A DNA stretch of 64,000 bases from Tubiluchus corallicola. Its lineage: Eukaryota > Priapulida > Priapulimorpha > Priapulimorphida > Tubiluchidae. The notes beneath the pieces were generated by a model. That model did no database searches, was not told where the DNA came from, and saw only the letters and a list, made by a program, of their open reading frames with translations. The position numbers and the translations under genes were made by a program. The first letter of the stretch is position 1; each line of letters opens with the position of its first letter. The stretch covers positions 124,001 through 188,000 of the forward strand of contig JAQGDQ010000331.1 of assembly GCA_030141605.1 (NCBI GenBank), written 5' to 3'. Shown one piece after another: positions 10,652 to 30,412 of the stretch.

Positions 10652-12079
10652 TTAAACCTGCTTTAAATTTGCACATGTGTAAGATAATGTAAGTTCATAT
10701 AAGAGAACATTTCCAAGTTTCTCTGTCTGACTTTCGTCAATCTTCCAGCATTTGTTGCCCGTGAACTCGTCAAGGGACAACGCTGTGGTCTCATTGTTGA
10801 AATGCAGTTGCAGTTCTTTTTCAGAATAACTCCAGGATCCTAGTTCCAATATAAAATTCGTAGGTTCTGTTCTACCAAGGTCTGGGTTGTACACTTCAAA
10901 TTTTACAGGTGCTTTCCAAACAACAGTTCCATTGTGATTTGCTATAACATCAACTTCTTCGTGTGGAAATCGCTTTATAGTATAACTGTTGAAAGAAGTT
11001 AGTTGAAAGAAGTTGAAACATCAAGTCAGTTTACTAAATTAAATTCAGTTGACTGTTAATTAATTCGCTACATACTCAGATACCGTTGGCGCTATATTAA
11101 TTTTATAAACTCGATTTGTAAGTGTTTGGTAGAACTGCTATAAAGGTGTTTTCACATGTGCAAAATATATTACCTGTTTTATATACTATTACTATAGTAT
11201 ATAGTTTACCTGTTGAGTAATGATACATCCGGTTTCCAGATGTTATTTTCGTCTATATGTATAAATTCAGTATCAGATTTCTCCACGTCCCATCTAAGTC
11301 TGTCATCTTTCCATTTCTAAATTTGAATAGAAAAGGTAAATTAGATTCGATATCGAGATGAAATTTTCAATTCTTTCATTCGCTAGTTTCTTCATTCATT
11401 CATTCATTCATTCTAAAGACGATAATTTTAATTATACGTGCTTACAGTTGTCATGACTCCCACGAGAATCAGAACATTGGCTTCCTCATCTACACTGAGA
11501 TGTCTAAGAGACAGAGTAAGTTCGACATTTAGTGGTCTCTCATCGTGCTGCTCTGGGATTTGTACGAACCCTATGTATTCAAGGCGCTTGGCGAGGACTT
11601 GCTCTGGTCTTCTTCTGTCGCGACCAATTCCTAATCGATCAAATAAACTGGCTTCACGACTCTTACTTTCTGATTGGGGAATTCTATCAAAATCCGGATC
11701 AATTCCCGGGCGAAACAGATTCGGGAAATTGTCGCTTCCAGATTCGGAATCGCTGTCTTCAGTGAATCGATCAAAGAAATCTCCATCTCTACCTCCACGA
11801 AATCGTTTAAAAAAACTTGGCCTGCCATTTCTCAAGCCTGTAAATTATTCGTATAAGCATTTACAACGTGTACGTAGCGTACATGTATCTACACAAAGGA
11901 TAAGTGAAAAAATTAAAAACTTTAATTAGATGATGTCGTCTTGAAAATATTGCATCGTGTAAATTTTACTTGTTTTGAACGTGTTTTGAAGAATTTTTCT
12001 CACCTGCGCGATGCCCTTCTGCTTGAGCAGCAAAGTTAAGACCATAAATAATCAAACACGCCAAGCCCAATTTCATCAT
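10652..12079 (-). CDS. Secreted AChBP-like protein (Cys-less ligand-binding domain), paralogue 1
   Basis: Four exons (12004-12079, 11446-11837, 11210-11316, 10652-10985) join in frame to 302 residues. A signal peptide is plain (MMKLGLACLIIYGLNFAAQA). Next comes a charged Arg/Asp/Ser-rich stretch (about residues 26-95) that has no place in the family. A pentameric ligand-gated channel extracellular domain follows: PLNVELTLSLRHLSVDEEAN, WKDDRLRW, the loop A region NIWKPDVSLLNSY, and ELGSWSY. The chain stops after the last beta strand with no membrane helix, as in molluscan acetylcholine-binding proteins. The loop between VWKAPVKFEVY and LELGSW has neither Cys-loop cysteine and is about three residues short. 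The vicinal Cys pair of loop C is absent and the loop D Trp is not present, so acetylcholine binding is doubtful. C271 and C296 might pair. N-glycosylation sequons (NGT, NET) fit secretion. It lies 1.0 kb downstream of its paralogue on the same strand. Exon 2 fuses what are two exons in that paralogue. Confidence 0.9.
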
Positions 12080-12353
12080 GCCATACACGTTCTAAGATAC
12101 GTGAAATATCACAACAGCTTATTTCTTTCTTTAGCTAACCAGTGTTACTAAGTGCCCAGAACTTAGAATGCTGAAATAAACTCTTATTTTGTGATTTGGC
12201 AAGCTGGTAATGGCAACAGCTGGCTACTATTTAGTAAGAATTAATTAAAAACTGTAGAGAGTGATTCATGCGTAACATCTGTCATTTACTTCCTTCCCCA
12301 TCCATCAGACAAAAAATAGCTTCAAATACTTATTTTTTTACATGTACATATGG

Positions 12354-12357
<4 letters not shown>

Positions 12358-12437
<80 letters not shown>
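12358..12437. repeat. (CA)n followed by (CACG)n microsatellite
   Basis: About 22 CA units run into nine CACG units, in the spacer between the two AChBP-like genes and just upstream of the start of paralogue 1. Confidence 0.95.
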
Positions 12438-12439
<2 letters not shown>

Positions 12440-13122
12440 ACGCACACGTACACATACACGTATACACATATATACTAGTTAGATAACGAAAAACAGTGTT
12501 TAAATCTTTTTCCCCTGTTCTCGACTGGTGTCTCGTGTCTCTTTTCCACGTGATTGGTGTCCAAAGTTTAGATTTTTGAACTACTGTCTTTTTATTAATA
12601 AAAAGCCCACTTAACTATTACGAACTTGCTAACAGCATATACAGTCCACTGCTTAACTCATGTAATTTTATGTAGTAGGCCCTACAGTCGGACTACTTAT
12701 CCGTGTGAATTGTTATAGTAAGGTTGTTTATTAATAAAAATAGTGTATTACTTGCTATTATTTAGTATAGCTAAACTTATATTATCTGACTGTTTAGTTA
12801 AAAAAAACAGTAATATTTTAAGTATTAAATATTAACATATCTTTTTATTGACAACTACTGTTACACCAGCTAAGGTCTTTACTCATCTGCACTGTGCCAC
12901 GTCAACTTCGTAGCAATAAACAACATTTTATTTCTAACTTAACGCTTGCTACTTTACTGTAGCTCCGGACGAAACTTTATTTCTTAAAATTCTCACCTAC
13001 TTTATGAATTTAGCGGTTATAACACGAAAACTATTGAGAACATTTAGTAAAGTAAATTCTATTGTTTTTTACATTTTGCGTCAGTTAATTTTTTTATTTA
13101 CTGTAATCTGGTTCACACGTGC

Positions 13123-15203
13123 TTACAATTTTGCAACAGTTAGATCATAATTGAACTGTATAAATGGATCAGGGCAGCATGGATGATAGTTTTCCTCACG
13201 CACAGCGGTATTGTTCAGTAAATTCCAGTCATGATTTCCTTCATAGTCAGTGACATCCATCGATTCCAGATCATCAAAGAACGTAAAGTCCAACTCGCTA
13301 GAGATGTAAGACCAGGAACCAAATTTCAAAGTAAACCTAGATGGTGTGTGCTGAATGAAATCTTTCAAGTACACCTGGAATCGACATGGAGTGACCCAGA
13401 TTATCGTTCCAGATGATTGTAGCACTAGATTAACGGGATGGTGCGTAAAGAAGTTTGTGGTGTAGCTGAAATAAAATACAACAGCGAATTGACTATTGAG
13501 TAGCACAATCTGAGTGGCAACATCAAACTAATACGTGAGTAACTTCAAATTAGCGAAAATAATCACAAAGAGTGTGACTGAGTCACGTCAGATAATTTAA
13601 CATTTTAAAGCGAACCGTTAATTATTACGGACTTTTCATATGTCAGTTATTACGGCCTGTACTTTCCTTTAATCGTAAGCAATTAGTCGCTAAAAAGTTA
13701 CCTGCTAAGAAAAATGACAATACCTATTGAAAAGAGCTACATCTGGTAACCAGATGTCATCTTCTGTGACAACAATTGATTTAATATCGTCGTAGTCCTC
13801 TGGATCCCAGGTTAGGCGATAGTCTGTCCAACTCTGAAAAGATTTTGAATTTTCAGTTATGGCACTTTTAATTTGTACCGTTTTACAAGCATGTGTGAAA
13901 GTGAATTAGTGAGGTATGTATTACTTGGGAAAAGCGGATAGAGCTTCGAAAAGAGAAATTGCATTGATTTTGGTACTTGTAAAACTAACGTTGCATGTTT
14001 ATCGTTCGACTCATACAAATGTTTAGTACTTGCAGGCCAAGACTAAGACCCTAAATATAAAATCATAATATGGGTACTTTAGCGCATTTACCTGTTTACT
14101 ATAAGTGTTCACTGTCAGCAAATGAGATCCCGTGTCCTGAAATTGTACGAACATAATAAGCGATTGAACAAATGCTTTAAACGCTCCTACAGCCTTAGAT
14201 CAGACCTACCCTGGATAACTCGTTTCTCCAAAACATGGAGCTAGTTGCCAATTGTTAAGCTTTAGTGCCTAAGTGCCAATTAAGTTCAGGTAGGCAAACT
14301 AACACGCCAAGCTTTACTGAATTATTTACAACATTTAGAAAAATCACTTTAAGGAAACTTTATAAATACATAAGCCAGGTTATTTTGATACATACCACGT
14401 CAAGATGCAGCAGAGAAAGTCCAAACGCCACTTTCAGGGGTGTACCAAGCTCCACTATAGGTATGACGACATGGTTGTAATTGTGAAATAGTTTCTTGTA
14501 AAGCTTTTCTCTGACACTACCTGTTGCCAACCACGCGTTGTGTTCAGTCATTGTCGGGCACGACGTTTTGTCTGTTAAGCAATATTATGTTCATTTTTTA
14601 CATTGTAGTAAAATACACTATCGTGACACTGCTCAATGTAGTATTTTTTTCTATAATTAAACCGTCATATTGAGCTTATAATAAATCATACTACATAATC
14701 TAACATGTTGCAAATAGTAAGACAGCTTAGCTAAATGTTTTTATGATAACAACGTGAAATTTATATATAGATGCGTTTGAAAAAATATGTAACTTCATTT
14801 TTCGAAGCAGTGCCAAGCTGGATATAAAAACTTGTGGCAACCATCTTCAACTACAATATGGCGCCACGTATTACACGTGTCTACGAAAATCTCCACAACC
14901 AAGCATCTTTGTAAACAATTTGCAGTAATGTTACATTAACAGCTTGGTAGAAAATGCAAAATTCTATACTTTGTAGATGGCACACTTACAGATTAGTGGA
15001 AAGTCTCTGATAAAAAGAGAAAATATTATTTCACTGTTTTAGTAAATCTAAGTTGCTATATAAATTCCAATTTTGTGCAATATAACGGATTCTCATTTAC
15101 CTGAACATGTTTTTGCGCCGTCTTCGTCACTTTGATCTTTTCTCTTAGCAAAAACTACGAAGAGAAAAATCAGCACACAGAAAAGTAAGGTAGCCGAGCG
15201 CAT
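13123..15203 (-). CDS. Secreted AChBP-like protein with vicinal Cys pair, paralogue 2
   Basis: Five exons (15101-15203, 14396-14571, 14092-14136, 13724-13833, 13123-13465) join in frame to 258 residues. The 45- and 110-nt exons are the classical sizes of nicotinic receptor exons 3 and 4. A signal peptide (MRSATLLFCVLIFLFVVFA) precedes an extracellular ligand-binding domain: helix 1 (REKLYKKLFHNYN), PLKVAFGLSL, SWTDYRLTWDP, DDIWLPDVALFNSY, KFGSWSY. Loop C is YHPCCPDPF with the vicinal cysteines C241-C242 typical of acetylcholine-binding alpha-type subunits. The chain ends 16 residues later with no transmembrane segment. The Cys-loop lacks both canonical cysteines and is about three residues shorter; an unpaired Cys (C172) sits just before it. 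The loop A Tyr is Phe and the loop D Trp is Tyr; the loop B Trp is kept. The product is probably a soluble pentamer. Whether it binds acetylcholine is inference. Confidence 0.93.
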
Positions 15204-17280
15204 TTTCGTCTAGCTTTTCACTTACGCAAAACCTTTTTAATATTTGTTCAACTTATTTTCAAACACCCAGTCTTCATTCTCCAAGGACATCATACGAAGG
15301 TGGATCTAAGTAACATATACATATTCTTTAATGTACTTTCAACTGTCATTTCTAAATTTGTTTTGCAAATTTCTTTAACAGGCTCCTTATGTTCACGTTT
15401 GATAGGCATTTACTGGCCCTTCTTCTACTAGATTTATAATAATTATTTGTGTTAATAAAATATATCCGGTGACGCCTCCTACATCCATTCGTAACTGCTT
15501 GACAGAATTCAAGAAAACCACCAATAATATTAGCCGAAAATTTTAATTCGCAAGTTCTATAGTGTAATCCTAGTACAGTTTTAATATTGGGCAACAATTC
15601 TGCAAAGCTACGTTTCTCCTGCTTTTCCAGTCCTCCCTTTCCAGAGCGCAAAGATTCAATTAAGATTTGAACTTACAACTAGAGAATGTAATATGTGCTA
15701 CGCTCTTACAACTGATAAAGCTTTTTATCTATTTGTCTACCATTTGAGTAAACGGCCATGCCAACCAGTACAAATTATAAATTCGATCAAAAGCTGATAT
15801 GCCAAAAATGTGATGAACTCTTTAGAAAAAGCATGTCGCTGTATAATCAGTCGTGTGAAACATGAACCTAGGCTAGTCCAGAACTTGGTGAACTTAATCC
15901 CATTTAATTCTGGGTATTGGAAGAAGTTAGCCCTACTTACATATAGATGTTTGATTAAACTTCCTAATTAAATCCGAATTTCTGAAAGTAAAATTGTGTG
16001 AAACACGAGTCGGTCGAAAAACTGATAAGTTACAAATCGAACATATACAAGTGGAAACAGACCTCACGCGATCATATGTAGGCCTGTGTAAGCGACGCTA
16101 AGCCTACTGGTTAACCGGAATCGTACCAGTACTATTGCAAAGCCTATCGAGGACTAACTTCGTTTTCGTTTTCTGAAGTCATTTTGCTTTCCTTTGTATA
16201 TAAATAAAATACATGTATTTCATATCAAAAATAAAATATTGCTGCTATTTTTTGTTCTGGGCATTTTTTATATTACATTCTATTTATCGTCGTATTACGT
16301 GTAACCGTTAGATTAGCTGGATTAACTATAGGGCTGTTAAAACAGGAGTCTGGAGCTGTTGCAACTGGTGTTTTGTGTTCGCGCAAGGCCGACTGGAAAA
16401 TTTGTAAAGGTTCTTAGTCAACTACATAGGTTTATTGCTTGTTAAACTGGGCTTATTCAGTATTTTCCTTAGTAATCCAACCATGTCTAACGCAGCTAAC
16501 CATAATGGTTGAGGTGTGTCATACTGTTAAACTTAGAATGTTCATTATTGTTCGAAGCTCAAACTAAAAGTCCTGGAACGCCTAGTCGCTCTGCGCTGAC
16601 CTATGTGTGTGCGTGTGCTCTGCAACAAATGATTACGATTTGCGTGCACGTGTTTAAAATTAATCAAGTTATTATAAATTAGATACATGTTAACCAGATG
16701 TATATTTTATATGTGGAATTTGATGTTAACTGGTTAACTTCTAAAGCAGGACTTTGTAAATATATGTGGACGATAGATGTCGTAGACCGAGCTTAATTTT
16801 AATCAGTTTATCATACAAACAGGTTTGGGCGACCCCAAGGCGCTTGAGTAGAGTTTAGAGAACTTAAAACAATATCACGTGAAAGCCTGCTTGACAAGGG
16901 AGCGTGGTGATTTGTACTCACAAACTGGTATTTTGCTATTTTTTGACTAGTTTAGCTTTCAACGCAGTCTTGGCAACTTTCTGAGATATTCCAATTTCTA
17001 TGTGTATACAACGTGTGCAAGAATTAGTTTACCCACATACTTACCTATGTTTGTTGTAGTACTGGCGGAATGTTTGTTGTAGTACTGTGTTTGGAATAGC
17101 GTAAATTTAAACATATTTGTGCTGATTTGAAAAGATAACTGTTATACGTCGAAAAAAGCTATAGGTTTATACGTGATGTGAGTGGGTGAATGGTTAATGG
17201 ACATTATAGGAAATTGCTTCCTTTTTAACGGGTTTCTGGTAAGTCGTGAATTATTTCAATTACCGTAACGCGGCTTGACA
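15204..17280. other. Stretch without recognised genes
   Basis: This lies upstream of AChBP paralogue 2 and before the second CRMP-type first exon. The only long frame (15352-15651, minus) shows no family features and starts in what should be the promoter of paralogue 2, so I do not call it. I see nothing else in this stretch. Confidence 0.4.
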
Positions 17281-17709
17281 ATGTCTCATGAACGTCCGCA
17301 GAATCCAGAGAAGTCACTTCAACAAAGTGAACCGCCACATCATCGTCAGTTTCAGATGCCCCATTATTATCCATACAGTGCTCTTTATGGTCCATCACCG
17401 GCTCCTACAGGACCACCTATTATTTATCCTAGCTATGCAGGTACGCGGCCTTTGGCATACCAGATGACTAGCTCATTAAACAGTCCATCAAATGAGCCTG
17501 TGAGTAATGCATCACACCAAGACCAAAATGTCTATAAGAGGACTCCAACGTCACCTGTTTATTATGGTCACGACTTGGATAACAGTCCGTCTGCAATCTC
17601 GCGTCAGCGAGGGTACATGAAGAACGTGTCAGCGATGGACAATTGGTACACAACGCCCCTGCCGGTACATGCTTCACCTCCACCACAACCTGCGTCTATA
17701 TCGGAAAAG
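17281..17709 (+). CDS. Alternative first exon, Pro/Tyr-rich, phase 0
   Basis: The exon encodes 143 residues from ATG 17281 (MSHERPQNPEKS...) to TCGGAAAAG followed by GTAACT. The product is rich in Pro, Tyr, Ser and His (patches such as HYYPYSALYGPSPAP) and is surely disordered. There is no known domain. It ends in phase 0, like the other three first-exon candidates and like the acceptor of CRMP exon 2 at 23347. It is therefore compatible with a further CRMP isoform of about 712 residues. Coding status is supported by one open frame bounded by a sensible ATG and a GT donor. Membership in the CRMP gene is inferred from strand, order and phase only; it could belong to a separate gene. Confidence 0.5.
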
Positions 17710-18699
17710 GTAACTACTTACATAATTTAATTGTAAAAACAATACAAGTGTTTATAATCCCATAAAATTTTACTTTCAATACGCCGACTCAAGCATTATT
17801 GGCGTACTGAGCAGAAGTTGTAAATTTGTCTTGTCGAGTCAGTCTGGTCCTGACAGCCGCGTGACAGGTCTGGTCAGTCATCGTATACAGATTACATATC
17901 ATAGTCAAGTTAACCAGCTAATTTCCTTGAACCCAAGCAAGAACTTGCATCATTCATTTCTACATGTATCTCAGTTGTATGTTTTCAGATATAGCCAAGT
18001 ATTAGCAGCCAAGCATTAAGTAACAACTCTACGGGTACTACTAGTATTATGTACTACTACTACGGGTGCTAATTTACCTTAAGTCTTTAATCCAAAATTA
18101 CTTTTATTTGACAGTTGCCAAGTTTCATTTCTATAATTCATGGACAGTCGTTAGCTAGACACTTGCGGTTTCGTTTGGCAGTTGGCATTTTAACTCATAA
18201 TACCAAAAACAATAATAAACAAATAATTATGTTAGTCATCACACAAGAGAAAAACTAATTCGCTGTTATTCACAAGAATCTCTGAATTAAGGTAAGCGGC
18301 CATTAGCAGTTATCATGCTTCAGTGGTTTTGGGGCTTAACTGGATCTCCACACGGCACCATCAGTATCAGAGATGATAGCTGCGTGTTCCGCAGCAGATA
18401 CTCCTGCCAAGATGACTAGAATGACCTTACTAGTAATGAACACAGCAAGTGTGAATTGAAACAACCAAGAAGGCAATCATATAATAAAACAAAGATACGA
18501 GTTATAACCTAGTTACAAAGCAAACCCTACAAGCGCACCGTATTAAGGTGTCGACATCACTCCAGTCAGCCAAGGAATTGCAGATGACTACTTACCTTAA
18601 CGTAATTACTGTAATCGTAATGTCAAAATTATTATTGATGATGTTACAATTAATTAAATTTTGATACGACAGTTGAAATATAGGAAATGTGGAAAAATT

Positions 18700-18775
18700 G
18701 GAATGAAGCCTGGATTTGAGCCAGAGAATTTTTTCTTACAGTGCAGACGCTTAGATCACTAGGGCACCGCATTGG
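18700..18775 (-). repeat. tRNA-derived SINE fragment
   Basis: On the minus strand an A-box-like stretch (TGCCCTAGTGATCTAAGCG, 18748-18766) is followed by a B-box-like stretch (GGCTCAAATCCAGGC, 18708-18722) at tRNA spacing. The flanks do not form a proper acceptor stem, so this is a SINE head or tRNA pseudogene rather than a tRNA gene. Confidence 0.5.
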
Positions 18776-19184
18776 CTAGTAGTCAAGGCAGCCCAAAGTT
18801 TAACTTATTTCTTATAGCTGGCTTAATTCAGCATTTCCCAAATCGCTCACATTAGAGTAACTATTGTTGTAGCGATGGCATCGTTTGTTGGACATAGGCC
18901 TAGTTCTGCATTTGTATTTTTATAAACCAAGCAAAAAATTGAACTTTATACACTGCAGCTAGTAAGGTATATAATCATGTTTATTACATGTATTCCAAAA
19001 CGAATTTATTCAGCTTTGGTAGTCTACGCTGCATTTTCTTCTGATTGAAATAATACACGATCTGAAGTCTGACGACTGAAGTCTGTCTGTCTGAGTCACG
19101 CTATTGTACAGCCAATGAAATTCTTGAAATGCAGCAAAATAAAACGGAAACTTTATTGTGCGTGTTGGTGAATGTTGTGCGAAA

Positions 19185-19331
19185 ATGTGTAACGCTCCTG
19201 TTCGTCACTGTCTCCCTCCTCGATTAAGCCCTTGGTTTAGCGGAGGATGGAAGTCAGAGTCAAATACGCAGTCTAATGCATCAGATTCTGATGAAGACGG
19301 GCAAAGCAGTTTCACCGACCAGGATAAGACG
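19185..19331 (+). CDS. Alternative first exon, Ser/Asp-rich, phase 0
   Basis: The exon encodes 49 residues from ATG 19185 (MCNAPVRHCLPPRLSPWF...) through an acidic Ser-rich patch (NASDSDEDGQSSFTDQDK) to ACG followed by GTAAGA. The phase is 0, matching the acceptor of CRMP exon 2, and it lies 1.2 kb upstream of the conserved short first exon. The frame is also open for a few codons upstream, but no earlier ATG is available. No domain is recognised. The SDSDED patch would be a good CK2-type target. The assignment to the CRMP gene is inferred from position, strand and phase. Confidence 0.45.
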
Positions 19332-20557
19332 GTAAGACATCCGGGAGACAGGATACTTAGCCTGTGTAAGTCATACAGAAAGCATTGCTCTGATTTGCCG
19401 TAGTTGTTCGAACGGTCACAGTAACTGAAATAGGGCAGTTTATTTTGCCGCAAGAAGATGGCGGCACGTGCTTTAGCCAACTATGCAATTTTGCTAAACA
19501 AACATGAGAATTTAAGTAGGCCCTATAGTATATTATAGCCCAAGCGTTAATGTAATTAACTAACATTGCAGTAAGTCTGCTGCTAGGATTATGGTTTGTT
19601 TATTTATTTATATTGCGATTATTATTTTTTTACTTTTGCAGTTGGATCTTAACTTTTAGCAGCCAACTTAATAGCTGGCTATTACATTCGTCTGCATCTT
19701 GTCTTTGAAATTTATATTATGAAAGATACCATGCTTATTTGTAGGCCGAAGCGAATGCGTGTGCTAAAATCAATAAAATGTTGCAAACTTGTATTTAAGT
19801 GTGAACATTTTCTACAGAAAGCGAATTCTAATCGAATCGAATTTATGACTTTCATGCTCCAATCAAACCGATGTTCATTATTTTCGAATCCGAATCGAAT
19901 TGGAATTCAGTTTTAAAGATTTTCGAATAACTAATAAAAAGCGAACAAAGATCATGCCAGATTTCCGTTCATTGCCTTTCTATTAGAGCTAATTTAGGTT
20001 TATATCTATCACAGGTTTTTTTTTGGTAGAAAACAAGTTGTGCATGTAAATTGGACTATTATTTGCTCTTCATGAATAGCAAATGGGGGTTGGCTGTCCG
20101 GCGTACCAATGAGTCACTGTCAGTTAAATTATTAATGAACTGTGGTACTTGTGCGTATCTATAAAGTTACATTATGCGTTATCGGGGCCTCTAGCGTCTG
20201 GAGCAGCTTGCAAGTGGTTTTGATCAATAGTTTTCCTGGTGCGCGGCTGCTCCGTTGCTCTACTGCATGCTGGTTCCAGTTTATACAACTTCCTCTTCTA
20301 TACATGAATTTAGCCAGCTAGCGAAGATTGTGCGTGTGACAGCCATGAAAAATCGTTTACCCTTCTGTGTGAAAATAAACATTTTAAATCGTACGTATAT
20401 AACTGTTGTTGGATATCACATGGTGTGAAGTCCCGAACGATAGCTTGAGTGAGGTAGCTATAGGCCTAGTAGGCTTAGATTGCTAGCCAATAAGCTATGC
20501 TAGTTGAATACTATTATGTGATTATATAATTTAAGTTGGTTTATAAAAACTGAAAAG

Positions 20558-28706
<8,149 letters not shown>

Positions 28707-28936
28707 TTAATAAAGGACCATTCACAAATTGATAGCCAAAATCACAAATGTCTTGCTTTATGTTTTTTACTTAATTGGTTGATGGGAAGATTTATTTTGC
28801 ACGTTTTGATTAGTTTCTATCTGGACTGATGATGTAAAGAATTTATTTGCTTGAGAATATTGCCTTGTTGGACTATGTAGTAATGAGAATCACTGGAATA
28901 GTTTGTGTTGTATTTATTTTATTATTTGTCATTTAG

Positions 28937-29022
28937 GCGAGCAGTTTGACGACAACAAACGTCGACATCCTCACAATCGTCCACTGCAACCACCAGGTGG
29001 TGCATCTACTTCACTATGGTAA
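28937..29022 (+). CDS. CRMP: CRMP terminal exon b (tail EQFDDNK...PPGGASTSLW)
   Basis: The acceptor TTTAG at 28932-28936 is followed in phase 1 by GEQFDDNKRR, a short basic stretch, LQPPGGASTSLW and stop TAA at 29020-29022. The tail aligns throughout with terminal exon a (DDNK, PPGG, final W), so the two are tandem duplicates. Splicing from exon 12 (donor at 28495) to this exon gives a 580-residue short isoform. The residues differ at likely phosphorylation and charge positions. Conserved frame, acceptor and stop argue that it is functional rather than a relic. Confidence 0.85.
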
Positions 29023-30406
29023 CTGCCCACTTTTAAACGGAGGTGGTGCACCAACTTTGCTGAGGCAGATTCAACATAATTCTTTGCATGTCTCTTCTTT
29101 TTTCAACTGGTATGTTGTTAGATGAATGTAACAAGTTTTATTTATGAATTATGCACCAAAAGGAAATTTTCTATAGTTATAAACTTGTGATTGGTAATGT
29201 GAATGTACCAATTTTTCAGCGACCATTTTGTAGTTGTAAGTTTAGATCATTGAGCATTACAGGTAATTTTATATACCTTTGTTGCAGAAAATAGAAAATG
29301 AATTATACATTTTAATTTTCCACTGTTTCTACTTAAGTTGATATCTGCAGTTACAAAACCAAGATATTTTTATACGTAAAGCTAGTCTTGCATTTTGTTA
29401 GTGTGAAGTATAATAGTACAAGTGTAATAACTTAAATTTAATATCCCTGTTGTATATTTTGCAAATTCACTTTTTGTAATGTGCTATTGTTTGGTAGAAA
29501 ATGGGTTCTTTTATAGTATCTTTGTAAAGTGTTTTGTAATTTCATAATTTTATTTAAAAAGAAATTTAATGTAATGCTTTAGAGAAATAGTTTTTTTTCA
29601 CAAACATAGTTATTAGATGAAAAAATATCATGTTTAGTTGCTACTGTTATTGTTCTTAGTGAGGTACCATATATTGCTGGCTTAATAGGGTAACAAATAA
29701 CATAGTGGTCATGTTGTGCGCTTAAGTGTCCGAAGTTAAAGGAACACTATGCTGATTCAGTATCTTATCTTAGAGGATGAATGACTAAATTCCAGTCCTA
29801 CCACAACCATCTACATTAAGTACGTACTTTCACTGTACTGAGTGCTGAATCATAGAAAAAATAAAAATTAGTGGATGTAGATGTTTCCATATTAGGTAGC
29901 TTAGTTTAGTTTACCTACTACTGCATGGCCTATATCTTGTAATTAGACATTCATAGCTTTTCTTGTTTATTATGAATGAGATTTTTTCTTTGTAGAAAGT
30001 AGGTAAGGAAAGGCCAATGCTATAGCTTACAAAATGTTGAATTTGTTTGTATTTACTTTGTATAGTTGTCATAAATATTATATTCCAGAAAATAATCAGC
30101 TTTAATAATTAATGTGATCCATCTTTGAATTGCCCGTTAAATTATGCACACTATTGATGACTACTATAATACTTTTATTAGAAGATAGATTGTATGAAGT
30201 TTGTCACAACCGAAATTTAAGACAGCACAACCATTACAAATGTACTATTTTTATTAGGCAGTTATAAACAGGTTTCTCTACTTAATCACTTGTACCTCAA
30301 ACATGTATCTGGTAAAATGTCATTCGTTCACAAGAGGATCATCAAAGAATTGGGTAGACCTTCATAGTGTGTCATAGTAGCTTGTGACTTGCTCATGTAT
30401 TGGTGT

Positions 30407-30412
30407 AATAAA
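30407..30412 (+). terminator. Candidate poly(A) signal of CRMP gene
   Basis: An AATAAA hexamer about 1.4 kb downstream of the stop of terminal exon b. It is the clearest + strand signal before the convergent USP gene; the use of this site is inferred. Confidence 0.35.

Noticed and set aside
11438-11929. 163-codon plus-strand frame
   Set aside because: It is the antisense shadow of exon 2 of AChBP paralogue 1, whose minus-strand frame joins in phase to clear receptor-domain exons.
15352-15651. 99-codon minus-strand frame
   Set aside because: There is no domain-like composition and no splice partner. It lies just upstream of the AChBP paralogue 2 start, where a promoter is expected.
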